Origin: Paraburkholderia domus
GTDB taxonomy: Bacteria > Pseudomonadota > Gammaproteobacteria > Burkholderiales > Burkholderiaceae
NCBI RefSeq assembly: GCF_905220705.1
Contig: NZ_CAJNAT010000001.1
Location: 62,001 to 126,000, forward strand
DNA length: 64,000 nucleotides
Reading direction: 5' to 3'
Shown here: in pieces, positions 16,295-24,909 of the stretch
Position numbering within the stretch: the first letter of the stretch is position 1
Layout: each line of letters opens with the position of its first letter
Position numbers and translations under genes: made by a program
Notes under the pieces: generated by a model
The model's input: the letters and a program-made list of their open reading frames with translations, nothing else
Told to the model about the DNA's origin: nothing
Database searches by the model: none

Positions 16295-18796
16295 TCAAGG
16301 CTTGTTTGTCTCGAACAGATCCATGATCTGCTTCTTTTCATTCGACGAGACGCTCGGCGGCGGCACTGCCGGCGGCGTCATACCCGCCGGCCCGACGCCG
16401 CCGACTGCGTCGCTCGCACCGGCCGTCGGATTCGCCGAATCCAGCCCGATGCTGGCCACGAAACCGTTGCCCGGCGTCATATCCGTATAGAACAGTTCGC
16501 CGTCGACCGAGGTCACGCCGTCCGGCTGCGCCGGCTCGGCTTCCGGCACGCCGCGCAACGCCCGCTGCATATACTCGACCCAGATCGGCAACGCGAGCTG
16601 TGCACCGAACTCGCGGCTGCCGAGGCTCTTCGGCTGGTCATAACCCATCCACGCCACCGCCACCAGCGATTGCTGATAACCGGCGAACCAGCCGTCTTTC
16701 GCGTCGTTGGTCGTACCCGTCTTGCCCTGCAGGTCCGAACGATGCAGCACGTTGGTGCCCGCGCCCGTGCCGGCCGTGGCCACCGAATGCAGCAGGCTGT
16801 TCATGATGTACGCGTTACGCGGTTCCAGCGTGCGCGGGGCATCGCGGCCAGCGGTCAGCGGCTGCGCTTTCGACAGCGGCTCGCCGCGTGCGTCCGTCAC
16901 CTCGTTGATCAGATACGGATTGATACGGTAGCCGCCGTTCGCGAACACCGAATATGCGCCCGCCGATTGCAGCGGCGTGACGAGGCCCGCGCCGAGCGCC
17001 ATCGGCAGATACGGCGGGGTCTTGTCGGCGTCGAAACCAAAACGCTGCGTGACAAAATCCTGGGCGTACTTGGTGCCGATGAACGACAGGATGCGGATCG
17101 ACACCAGATTCTTCGACTTCTGCAGCGCGAGGCGCATCGGCATCGGACCGTCCGGCTGATCGTCGTCCTTCGGTTCCCATGCATCGCCGCCCGGCGTGCT
17201 CGGCGGGAAGTACAGCGGCGCGTCGTTGATGATCGTGGCCGGTCCGAGACCCTTGTCGAGCGCCGCCGAATAGATGAACGGCTTGAAGCTCGAACCCGGC
17301 TGACGCCACGCCTGCGTGATGTGGTTGAACTTGTTCTTGTTGAAGTCGAAGCCACCCACCAGCGCGCGAATTGCGCCGTCCTGCGGCGTCAGCGAAACCA
17401 GCGCGCCTTCCACTTGCGGAAGCTGCGTGATCTGCCAATTGCCCTTGTCGTCGGCGACGAGGCGCACGATCGAGCCCGGCTTGATCTTCGTGGCGGCCGC
17501 CGCGCGCGCGGAGAGCGCGCCGGCTGCAAAGCGCAGGCCGTCGCCGCTGATCGTCACTTCGGTGCCGTCGACCAGTTGCGCCTTCACCTGCTTCGGATTC
17601 GCGTCCGTCACCACGGCGGCGATGATTTCGCCGTTGTCGGGGTGATCGGTGAGCGCGTCGTCGATGGCCTGATCGCGGTCGTCGCCCGGTGCGGGCAGTT
17701 CCACGAAGCCTTCTGGTCCGCGGTAGCCATGGCGCCGCTCGTAATCCATCACGCCCTTGCGCACTGCCTGATAGGCTGCGTTCTGGTCGGCCGAGTCGAT
17801 CGTGGTGGTGACGTTCAGGCCGCGCGTATAGGTTTCGTCCTTGTACTGCGCGTACATCATCTGGCGAACCATTTCGGCAATGTACTCAGCATGCACGCTG
17901 TATTCGTTGCCCGGATTCTTGGTGTGAATCTCTTCCTTGACGGCCTGATCGTACTGGTCCTGGCTGATGTATTTCAGCTCGAGCATGCGCTTCAGAATGT
18001 ATTCCTGACGGACCTTCGCACGCTTCGGATTCACCACCGGGTTGTATGCGGACGGCGCCTTCGGCAAGCCTGCCAGCATCGCGGCTTCAGCCAGCGTGAT
18101 GTCTTTCAGATCCTTACCGAAATACACGCGTGCGGCCGCTGCAAAACCGTACGAGCGCTCGCCCAGATAAATCTGGTTCATGTAGACCTCAAGGATCTGA
18201 TCCTTGGTCAGCGCACGCTCGATCTTATACGCCAGCATCATTTCGTAAATCTTGCGCGTATAGGTCTTTTCGCTCGAGAGGAAGAAGTTGCGCGCCACCT
18301 GCATCGTGATCGTGCTTGCGCCCTGCGAGGCGCCGCCGTGCATCAGGTCGGAAACGCCCGCCCGCAAAATGCCGATGAAGTCGACGCCGCCGTGCTCGTA
18401 GAAGCGATAGTCTTCGATCGCGAGCACCGCCTTCTTCATCTGGTCCGGAATGTCCTGGAAGCGCACGATGCTACGCCGCTCTTCGCCGAACTCGCCGATC
18501 AGCACGTGATCCGCGGTGTACACCCGCAACGGCACTTTCGGACGATAGTCGGTTAGCGCATCGAGCGACGGCAGTTGCGGCCCCATCACCACGAGCGCGT
18601 AACCGACGATCAGTGCGCCCACCACGGCGATCGTCGCCAGCAGACTGACAAACCAGATGGTGATGGACGCACCGATCGAACGGCGGCCTGCCTCGCCGTC
18701 GCGCGAAGCGGCATTGCGTCCTGGCGTGCGGTGGTAGGCGTCCCGGTCATTACCTGCCGGAGAATTTGAAGAATGCGGTCGTTTGATGATTGGCAT
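16295..18796 (-). CDS. mrcA: Penicillin-binding protein 1A, bifunctional peptidoglycan synthase
   Basis: From the ATG at 18796 the protein has 833 residues. A cytoplasmic tail is followed by one membrane helix (about 45-70, WFVSLLATIAVVGALIVGY). The GT51 glycosyltransferase domain has catalytic Glu128 in AIEDYRFYEHGG. The transpeptidase domain has Ser502/Lys505 in GSSFKPF, then SKN and KTGTTND. It polymerises and cross-links peptidoglycan in the periplasm. A Pro/Gly-rich tail ends the protein. The frame continues to 19027, but the added residues look unlike the family. It is transcribed alone, and the usual mrcA neighbours (pilMNOPQ) are not present. Confidence 0.95.
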   Translation of the reverse strand: MPIIKRPHSSNSPAGNDRDAYHRTPGRNAASRDGEAGRRSIGASITIWFVSLLATIAVVGALIVGYALVVMGPQLPSLDALTDYRPKVPLRVYTADHVLIGEFGEERRSIVRFQDIPDQMKKAVLAIEDYRFYEHGGVDFIGILRAGVSDLMHGGASQGASTITMQVARNFFLSSEKTYTRKIYEMMLAYKIERALTKDQILEVYMNQIYLGERSYGFAAAARVYFGKDLKDITLAEAAMLAGLPKAPSAYNPVVNPKRAKVRQEYILKRMLELKYISQDQYDQAVKEEIHTKNPGNEYSVHAEYIAEMVRQMMYAQYKDETYTRGLNVTTTIDSADQNAAYQAVRKGVMDYERRHGYRGPEGFVELPAPGDDRDQAIDDALTDHPDNGEIIAAVVTDANPKQVKAQLVDGTEVTISGDGLRFAAGALSARAAAATKIKPGSIVRLVADDKGNWQITQLPQVEGALVSLTPQDGAIRALVGGFDFNKNKFNHITQAWRQPGSSFKPFIYSAALDKGLGPATIINDAPLYFPPSTPGGDAWEPKDDDQPDGPMPMRLALQKSKNLVSIRILSFIGTKYAQDFVTQRFGFDADKTPPYLPMALGAGLVTPLQSAGAYSVFANGGYRINPYLINEVTDARGEPLSKAQPLTAGRDAPRTLEPRNAYIMNSLLHSVATAGTGAGTNVLHRSDLQGKTGTTNDAKDGWFAGYQQSLVAVAWMGYDQPKSLGSREFGAQLALPIWVEYMQRALRGVPEAEPAQPDGVTSVDGELFYTDMTPGNGFVASIGLDSANPTAGASDAVGGVGPAGMTPPAVPPPSVSSNEKKQIMDLFETNKP

Positions 18797-19393
18797 GACT
18801 GGAATAGTGGGCGCGTAACTGAACGCCTTTCTGCACACGCTCCTGGCGCGTGCATGGATCGTGGTCGTAGCGCGAAAACGCAGTTGCCCGCCGTGCCCTG
18901 CGCCAAACCGGCAGCGAACCCAAGGCTCACAGCGCCGGCAGACCAGGCGGAAAAACAAACGACAATAGCAAACGGACTGCATGAGGCGCAAAACACCGCG
19001 CGGCCCTATGCCCCCGGGCAGCCGCACGGCACGCCTGGGACATCGTCCGGCGCAACGTAACAGCGCATTTTAAAGAAATCAAGCGCCGTCCAAGACAGTT
19101 TTTTTGTAAGAATTCCCTTCGCATCGCGTCACGACGGTAGATCGCGGCAATCGCCCACGCGCCCGGCGCCGCCGGCCAGAGTTATCAACAGAAATTGTTG
19201 AAAGGCCTGTGGACAAGCCCGCCGGAAAAGCTACAACTCGTTGATGTCACGGGATTTTCATGTCGCGCCCGTTCCGCATTGCCGCAACTCGTCATATGAT
19301 GGACTCGGCGCGGGAGTCGTCACCGACGCGCAAGACGGCGTACGCCAAATACACGCCTTGAATCGCCAATGCAAACAAGTATGCGAGCCGACC
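18797..19393. other. Divergent intergenic region between mrcA and the RHH-like gene
   Basis: About 600 bases that hold the promoters of two divergent genes. I recognise only a repeat unit at 19190-19220. Open frames here are out-of-frame or extensions without family resemblance. Confidence 0.4.
19190..19220 (+). repeat. DnaA-box-like intergenic repeat, isolated unit
   Basis: AGTTATCAACAGAAATTGTT followed by GAAAGGCCTGTGGACAAGCC. It shares GTTGAAAGGCCTGT with unit 3 at 14562 and has TTATCAACA, two bases from a DnaA box; TGTGGACAA on the right is also DnaA-box-like in reverse. Confidence 0.7.
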
Positions 19394-20008
19394 ATGAACA
19401 AGCCCAGCGAACGCATCGTCGTATTCGTCACGACCGCGCAGAAACGCGCGATCGCCGCCACCGCCGAAAACCTGGGCATTAGCGTCAGCGAACTGATGCG
19501 GCGCGCGGTGTTGAGCTTCGGCGCGACCAGCGAACAGGTGAAAGCGGCCAGCATTGTCGACCGGCTGAATGCGCCGCGCGCGCCGGACGCGCTCGACGCG
19601 GCGCTGCAGCGTGTCGCGCGCGGCACGCGCCACGCACGGGCGGCGCTCCCGGCGGCCTTGCAAACCCGCGGCGACAACGAATCCGCTGCTCCGGCGGTAA
19701 CCGCGGCCGCATCGCAAGCGAACGAATTGTTGGGCACACCTGCGGGCGCAAGCCCGGCACCATTGCTGCCAGCCGGTGTAATGGCCGCCCTCACCGCTAC
19801 CGCCGAGGAAATAGAAGCCGCCGCGGCAGCCGAAGCCGTGGGGCGCGTTGCCGCGGCCAAGGCGGCGTCCATTGCGGACTCGGCGCAGGAACCGGGCGAC
19901 GCAGAAGCGCAGCTGCGCAAAGTGCTCAAGCGCCCGCGCCTCGACGCCGCGCGGGACGCGGACGATCCACAAAGCGATCCGAGCACGGAAGGCGGCCGCT
20001 TCGCCTGA
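19394..20008 (+). CDS. Hypothetical protein with ribbon-helix-helix-like N-terminus
   Basis: From the ATG at 19394 the product has 204 residues. The first 50 (MNKPSERIVVFVTTAQKRAI, then AENLGISVSELMRRAV) have the beta strand plus two helices pattern of CopG/Arc-type DNA-binding or ParD-like proteins. The rest is Ala-rich and low in complexity, probably disordered, ending in an acidic stretch. The open frame reaches back to 19241, but that part has no recognisable features. No strong ribosome binding site precedes either start. No toxin gene sits next to it, so I do not call it an antitoxin. A role in DNA binding is inferred only from the N-terminal pattern. Confidence 0.6.
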   Translation: MNKPSERIVVFVTTAQKRAIAATAENLGISVSELMRRAVLSFGATSEQVKAASIVDRLNAPRAPDALDAALQRVARGTRHARAALPAALQTRGDNESAAPAVTAAASQANELLGTPAGASPAPLLPAGVMAALTATAEEIEAAAAAEAVGRVAAAKAASIADSAQEPGDAEAQLRKVLKRPRLDAARDADDPQSDPSTEGGRFA

Positions 20009-20412
20009 ATCGAAAGAAGCAGGGGCTCGCAGCCCGGCCCGACGAGAATCGACGCGCTGCGGCTGAAGCACGGGCACGCCCTGCCCACATGCCAGCCTAT
20101 TCACATTCGCGACACACGCCGCGCACAAAGTTCGCAATTGCGTCATCGCGCCCTTTAAGTGGGTTTTAAGAGAACGCGTGGTGTAATATCCGCGAACGGC
20201 TGAATGACCGGCCGCGCGTTTTAACCGCCGGGACGATTGAAATCCGGTTTCAAAACCGTAAATTTACGGCGCCGCTATTGCAATTGGCGGGTGTGCCCCG
20301 AACTCCGGTCCGAACGTTGCGCAGCTTCGCGCGCAGCGGCGTAAAGTAGTATTTGAAAGCGGTTAAAGCGCGTGGGTTTATTCAGCGCCGATTTCATTCT
20401 TTGGAGGTTTTC
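20009..20412. other. Upstream region of pspA
   Basis: About 400 bases without a recognisable gene. It should carry the pspA promoter. I looked for a sigma-54 GG-N10-GC element, as used by enterobacterial psp operons, and found no convincing one. Confidence 0.35.
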
Positions 20413-21093
20413 ATGTCGCTTTTTGACAGCATTTCGCGCACGCTTAAAGGTCTCCTGAACGACGCAGCCGATTCCGTGCAAGACCCGTCGCGCGATTCGC
20501 GCCAGATCGTGCGCGAACTCGACGAGAGCATCGCTAAAGCCGAGAACTCGCTGATCGAGATTCAGGCGCAAGTCGCCACTCAGCAAAGCAAGCGCGATGT
20601 GGCCGCCGACAAGGCGAAGAAGTACGAAGACGGCGCGAAGCGCGCGCTGCAATCCGGCGACGAAGCACTCGCGCGCGAAGCCCTCGGCGCACAAGCCACG
20701 GCCGAAGCCGAGCGCGATGCGCTGGCCAAGGAACTGACCACGCTGGAGCCGTCGGTTGCGCAGTTGAAGAGCCAGATCGACGACATGCGCAGCCGTCGTA
20801 ACGACCTGAATGCGCGTTCGAACATTCTGCAAGCCAAGCAGCAGATCGCTCAAGCCAAAGATGTTGCAGCTACGGCGTTGGGCGGTATCGGTGGCAAGAA
20901 TCTCTCTGAAGATTTCCAGAAGCTGGAAGACAAGGTTGCTTTGTCGAATGCCCGTTCCGACGCGCGTCTGAATTCGGCCGACGTAAAGAGCGGTAAGGCG
21001 CTCGAGGACAAGCTCGCGGAGCTGAACCGTGGCCCATCGGTCGAAGATCGTCTCGAAGCATTGAAGAAGCAGATCAATACGCCGGCCCAGTGA
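20413..21093 (+). CDS. pspA: Phage shock protein A (PspA/IM30/Vipp1 family)
   Basis: The ATG at 20413 has GGAGG six bases upstream and gives 226 residues, the usual family length. The product starts MSLFDSISRTLKGLLNDAAD, an amphipathic helix typical of PspA, followed by almost continuous coiled coil (about 25-180) with Asp-Pro in VQDPSRDSRQIVRELDES. The family polymerises on damaged inner membrane and helps keep the proton motive force. No pspF, pspB or pspC is nearby; instead a membrane protein with a TPR-like part follows after 85 bases, so this is a reduced psp locus and its control must differ from that of Escherichia coli. Confidence 0.93.
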   Translation: MSLFDSISRTLKGLLNDAADSVQDPSRDSRQIVRELDESIAKAENSLIEIQAQVATQQSKRDVAADKAKKYEDGAKRALQSGDEALAREALGAQATAEAERDALAKELTTLEPSVAQLKSQIDDMRSRRNDLNARSNILQAKQQIAQAKDVAATALGGIGGKNLSEDFQKLEDKVALSNARSDARLNSADVKSGKALEDKLAELNRGPSVEDRLEALKKQINTPAQ

Positions 21094-21178
21094 TTGCGTC
21101 AGCAGTAAATACCGGCTGCCGTTACCAAGGCCGCCGGAATCGACTGAAGGAGACGGGTGCATCGCACCCGGTCCGTAA

Positions 21179-22372
21179 ATGAAAAAATTTCTCGCAAGCG
21201 CGTTCGCCTCGCTGATGTTCGTGTCGGCCATGGCGTTCGCTGTGCCGACGGTCCAGCAGATCGAATCCGCCATGTCGCAAGGCAACTGGCAGCAGGCCGA
21301 TGCCGGTTTGAGCGAAGTGCTGCAGGCACATCCGAACAATGCTCGCGCGCACTACCTGTACGGCCAGGTACTCGATCGTGAAGGCCGTTCTGCCGACGCC
21401 CTCGCCCAGGTCCAACAGGCCAAGACGCTCGACCCGCAAATCCGCTTCACGGACCCGACCCGTTTCGCGCAAACCGAAGCGCGTATCCGTAAGAACGCAG
21501 AACGTGCCGGCGCCGCAGGCGGCAACACCACGAGCCGCGCGGCCAACCCGTTCGTGCAGCAAAATTCGCCCACCGTGCAGCAGCAGTCGGCGGTGGTGCC
21601 GCAAGCGCCGCAACGGCATGGCCCTGGCATCGGCATGTGGGTTGGCATCATTCTCCTGATCGGCGTGATCGCGCTGGTGTTGCGCTGGACATTGCGTCGC
21701 GCCCGCTCGCAAGACGATTCGCGCGCCGACGACGATCGTCGAGTACAACTCAAGCGCGCGACCGAGATGCTCAACGCCGTGCGCTCGTTGAAGCTCGACG
21801 TGAAGCTCTCCACCGTACAAGGTCATGAGGCGCTGGAGAAGGAAGTCGAGTCGACCGAAGACCAGTTGCGCGGTCTCGTCGAAACGCTGTCGAACAGCAA
21901 GAATCCGGTGCCGCCGTATCAGCTCGATGAACTGGAGCAGCGCATCGGCAGCATGCGCGCCCGCGCCGAGGGGCGGCCCGATCCTTATGCCGCGCCGGCC
22001 GCCGCCACGCAGCAGTCGCCGTATGCGCAGGAAGCCGAGCGTTTTGGCAACCCGCCGCAAGCGCCCTATCCGCAGCAAGGGCCGTATCAGCAGCAACCAC
22101 CAGTCATCGTGCAACAAGGTGGTGGTGGTTTCGGCGGTGGCATGGGCGGTCTGCTGACCGGCGTGCTGCTCGGCGAGGCATTGAATTCCGGGCGTGAACG
22201 AGTCGTAGAGCGCGACGTGATTGTCGATGACGAAACGCGTCGCCGAGGCGGTGACGGCGGCAATGGCGGCGGCCTCGACTTCGGCCAGGGCTCGAACGAC
22301 TGGAGCGACAACAGCGGCGGTGGCGTCGACATGGGCAGCAACGACGATTCCGGTGGCTGGAGCGATACCTGA
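21179..22372 (+). CDS. TPR-containing, Gly-rich single-span membrane protein linked to pspA
   Basis: 397 residues: a signal peptide or anchor (MKKFLASAFASLMFVSAMAF), a TPR-like helical pair at about 25-85 (QQADAGLSEVLQAHPNNARA), one clear membrane helix at about 152-172 (MWVGIILLIGVIALVLRW), a charged helical section, then a Gln/Pro-rich and Gly-rich tail ending GGVDMGSNDDSGGWSDT. The Gly/Ser/Asp-rich ending resembles the tails of TPM-domain proteins, but no TPM domain is visible. Its position directly after pspA suggests one transcript and a role in envelope stress. Function unknown. A strong terminator follows. Confidence 0.75.
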   Translation: MKKFLASAFASLMFVSAMAFAVPTVQQIESAMSQGNWQQADAGLSEVLQAHPNNARAHYLYGQVLDREGRSADALAQVQQAKTLDPQIRFTDPTRFAQTEARIRKNAERAGAAGGNTTSRAANPFVQQNSPTVQQQSAVVPQAPQRHGPGIGMWVGIILLIGVIALVLRWTLRRARSQDDSRADDDRRVQLKRATEMLNAVRSLKLDVKLSTVQGHEALEKEVESTEDQLRGLVETLSNSKNPVPPYQLDELEQRIGSMRARAEGRPDPYAAPAAATQQSPYAQEAERFGNPPQAPYPQQGPYQQQPPVIVQQGGGGFGGGMGGLLTGVLLGEALNSGRERVVERDVIVDDETRRRGGDGGNGGGLDFGQGSNDWSDNSGGGVDMGSNDDSGGWSDT

Positions 22373-22432
22373 GAAACACAGCGCGGCTTGAAACGCAGTC
22401 AATCAAGCTGCAATCAATCAAGCTGCACTGAA

Positions 22433-22462
22433 AACAGGCTCCCGCATGGAGCCTGTTTTTTT
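22433..22462 (+). terminator. Rho-independent terminator of the pspA operon
   Basis: AACAGGCTCC and GGAGCCTGTT form a perfect 10-pair stem with a 5-base loop (CGCAT), followed by a run of seven T. Confidence 0.92.
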
Positions 22463-22476
22463 ATGTCGGCACCCCT

Positions 22477-23166
22477 TTACGCCCTCACTGCGGCAGGCGC
22501 CCTCGCCAACTCATGTTGCGCGAGCAGCACCGAACCCGCAAACAGCCGGACGATGAAACGCTCCGCATAGGCGACCAGCGCTTCCCGGCGCGCGGCATCC
22601 CCGTCGATATACTCCGCCGACAGATGAAACAGCTGCAGCACGATCTGCGTGCAGACTTCGTCGACAGTGGTACGGGCGAGCGTCGGCATCAGGTCCAGTT
22701 GCACGACGTCGTCTGCCATTTCCGCCGACACCTCGTTGAGGTTCGCACGCACCGCTTCGCGCAACGCTGGCGATGTGCCGTGATACTCGGCCAGCGCGCT
22801 CAGAAACGCCTCGCGGTTCTCCAACGCAAACGCGAAAAACGCTACGCACGCGCGACGTGGCACGCTTTGCGGCTCGTCGTGCGCGGCAAGCCAGCGCTCG
22901 CGCCGGAGCATCGGCCGCAAGCGGCGGCTTACCGATTCGACTGCCTCGCGAGCCAGGTCGTCGAGCGTGGCGAAATGGCGATAGAACGTGTTGGGATTCA
23001 ATCCCGCCTCGCGCGCCAGTTCGCGCAGGCCCAGGCTTGCAAAGCTGCGCCCGCCCGCCGTCAAACGCAACGCGGCTTCAATCAGTTTGCGCTTGCCCGG
23101 CGCAAGGTCCTGCCCGGCAACAGTGCCATGGTCGACGGCGGGCGCCGCTTCGGGTACGGGTTTCAT
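22477..23166 (-). CDS. TetR/FabR-like transcriptional repressor
   Basis: 229 residues with a TetR helix-turn-helix at about 45-75 (LGLRELAREAGLNPNTFYRHF), most like the FabR/DesT branch that senses acyl groups. The C-terminal ligand domain is all helical with no recognisable specificity. It is transcribed divergently from a flavin monooxygenase/hydrolase pair. The 146-base gap contains an array of TGTAGACA-type half-sites, so it most likely represses that pair and itself. The ATG at 23166 is the natural start; a long Ala/Pro-rich lead of about 25 residues precedes the DNA-binding domain. Confidence 0.88.
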   Translation of the reverse strand: MKPVPEAAPAVDHGTVAGQDLAPGKRKLIEAALRLTAGGRSFASLGLRELAREAGLNPNTFYRHFATLDDLAREAVESVSRRLRPMLRRERWLAAHDEPQSVPRRACVAFFAFALENREAFLSALAEYHGTSPALREAVRANLNEVSAEMADDVVQLDLMPTLARTTVDEVCTQIVLQLFHLSAEYIDGDAARREALVAYAERFIVRLFAGSVLLAQHELARAPAAVRA

Positions 23167-23230
23167 GAGCTTTCAGTCTGAGCGCGGCTCGCGCGTTTAA
23201 TAGTCGTACTCTAAACGATCTTGACGCGAA

Positions 23231-23281
23231 GTGTACAGTTGTCTACTCTGCGCGGTATGCTGGTGTAGACATATGTAGACA
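23231..23281. promoter_or_regulatory. Probable TetR operator array
   Basis: Within 51 bases I see TGTCTAC at 23240-23246 facing GTAGACA at 23265-23271, and a second GTAGACA at 23275-23281 exactly ten bases later. A related GTGTACA lies at 23231. TGTAGACA is the reverse complement of TGTCTACA. Half-sites spaced by a helical turn in the gap between a TetR gene and its likely target are typical of such operators. Confidence 0.75.
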
Positions 23282-23312
23282 CCCGAATTTTGCCTACTTC
23301 CGGAGACCCGCT

Positions 23313-24803
23313 GTGACACCTGCCTCATCCGCCAAACCCGCCGCGCCACGCATTGCCATTGTCGGAAGCGGGTTTGCGGGCATCGGCATGGCGATACGCC
23401 TTCAGCAGATGGGCATCACGTCGTTCACGGTTTACGAGGCGGCCGGCGATATTGGCGGCACGTGGCGCGACAACACCTATCCCGGCGCGGCCTGCGATGT
23501 GCCGTCGCACTTGTATTCGTTTTCGTTCGAGCCGAATCCGTCGTGGTCGCGCGCGTTCAGCGGCCAGGCGGAGATCCTCGCCTACCTCAAGCATTGTGCG
23601 CACAAGTACGGCGTCGATCGTTACGTGCGCTGCAATGCGAGCGTGGCTTCGGCGCGTTTCGACGAAGTACGGCAGATCTGGCGAGTCGAGATCGATTCGA
23701 ACGGCGTGCGCGAAAGCATCGAGGCCGATGTGGTGATCGCCGCGAGCGGTCCGCTGTCGCGACCGGCCATGCCGCAGATCGCCGGCCTCGACCGCTTTGA
23801 AGGCAAGCTGTTTCATTCGGCGCGCTGGGACCATGACTATCCGCTCGAAGGCAAGCGCGTCGCGGTGATCGGCACCGGCGCCAGCGCGATCCAGTTCGTG
23901 CCGCAGATCCAGCCGCGTGTCGCGCAACTCGAACTGTTCCAGCGCACCGCGCCGTGGATCATGCCCAAGCCGAACAAGCCGGTCGGCCCACGCGCGCACT
24001 GGCTGTTCCGCCATCTGCCGTTCACGCAGCGCTTCGTGCGCAATGCGATCTACTGGCAACTCGAATCGCGCGCGATTGCGTTCGTCGTCAATCCAAAGCT
24101 GATGAAGTTGCCGATGAAGTTCGGCATGAGCTACCTCGAACGGCGCGTCAAGGACCCGGCGCTGCGCGCCAAACTGACGCCGAACTACCGGCTCGGTTGC
24201 AAGCGTGTGCTGCTGTCGAGCGATTATTATCCGGCGCTCAGCCAACCGAACGTCGACGTGGTGACGACCGGCATCCGCGAAATCGTCGCCGACGGTATTG
24301 TCACTGACGACGGCGTGCACCACCAGGCCGATGCGATCATCTGCGGCACGGGCTTCCAGGTAAACGACGTGGGCGCACCGTTCGACGTGACCGGCCTCGA
24401 CGGCGCCGATCTCGGCGCGATGTGGCTGCGCGACGGGCCGGAGGCTTACCTCGGCACCAGCGTCGCCAACTTCCCGAACTTCTTCATGATTGTCGGTCCG
24501 AACACCGGGCTTGGTCACAACTCGCTGATCTACATGATCGAGTCGCAAGTGCAGTACATCGCCGATTGCCTGCGCGTTTTGCAGCGACGCAAGGCACGCA
24601 CGATGACCCTGCGGCCCGACGTTCAGCGCGATTTCAACGAGCGTATTCAGAAAGAGATGCAGCACTCCGTGTGGGTCAGCGGCTGTCATAGCTGGTACCA
24701 GACGAAGAGCGGCAAGGTGACAGCGCTGTGGCCGGGCTTCACATTCAGCTTTCGCAAACGCACGCGGCGTGTGCGGCCACGCGACTATCGCTTCGCGCCG
24801 TAA
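23313..24803 (+). CDS. Flavin-containing monooxygenase, Baeyer-Villiger type
   Basis: 496 residues from a GTG start with CGGAGA upstream. It shows an FAD-binding GxGxxG (IVGSGFAGIGMAIRL) at the N-terminus, the Baeyer-Villiger fingerprint FxGxxxHxxxW (FEGKLFHSARW) and a second, NADPH-binding dinucleotide fold (VAVIGTGASAIQF). Such enzymes insert oxygen next to a carbonyl to give esters or lactones. An alpha/beta hydrolase gene follows after about 100 bases and could open the product. The set with a divergent TetR regulator resembles ketone or alkane breakdown cassettes; the actual substrate is unknown. Confidence 0.93.
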   Translation: MTPASSAKPAAPRIAIVGSGFAGIGMAIRLQQMGITSFTVYEAAGDIGGTWRDNTYPGAACDVPSHLYSFSFEPNPSWSRAFSGQAEILAYLKHCAHKYGVDRYVRCNASVASARFDEVRQIWRVEIDSNGVRESIEADVVIAASGPLSRPAMPQIAGLDRFEGKLFHSARWDHDYPLEGKRVAVIGTGASAIQFVPQIQPRVAQLELFQRTAPWIMPKPNKPVGPRAHWLFRHLPFTQRFVRNAIYWQLESRAIAFVVNPKLMKLPMKFGMSYLERRVKDPALRAKLTPNYRLGCKRVLLSSDYYPALSQPNVDVVTTGIREIVADGIVTDDGVHHQADAIICGTGFQVNDVGAPFDVTGLDGADLGAMWLRDGPEAYLGTSVANFPNFFMIVGPNTGLGHNSLIYMIESQVQYIADCLRVLQRRKARTMTLRPDVQRDFNERIQKEMQHSVWVSGCHSWYQTKSGKVTALWPGFTFSFRKRTRRVRPRDYRFAP

Positions 24804-24909
24804 AGCAGCAAGCAGCGGCTGAGGGGACGCTCGCGATGCGCACGTTGACGCGGATGCCAGGACGCAGAGGCAGAGACGATCTAACTCGAACTAAAGGGAG
24901 ACAACAATC

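Noticed and set aside
16208..18556. Long open frame of 782 codons on the plus strand
   Set aside because: It is antisense to mrcA in GC-rich DNA, rich in Arg, His and Val as expected for an antisense frame, and has no family resemblance.
19258..20146. Overlapping minus-strand frames of about 280 codons
   Set aside because: Antisense to the RHH-like gene. That gene is itself only moderately sure, but its N-terminal pattern is better than anything on the other strand.
21122..22402. Open frame of 426 codons on the minus strand
   Set aside because: Antisense to the TPR/Gly-rich gene; the plus-strand frame has a signal peptide, a membrane helix and a terminator.
23325..24689. Open frame of 454 codons on the minus strand
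   Set aside because: Antisense to the Baeyer-Villiger monooxygenase, whose motifs are unambiguous.
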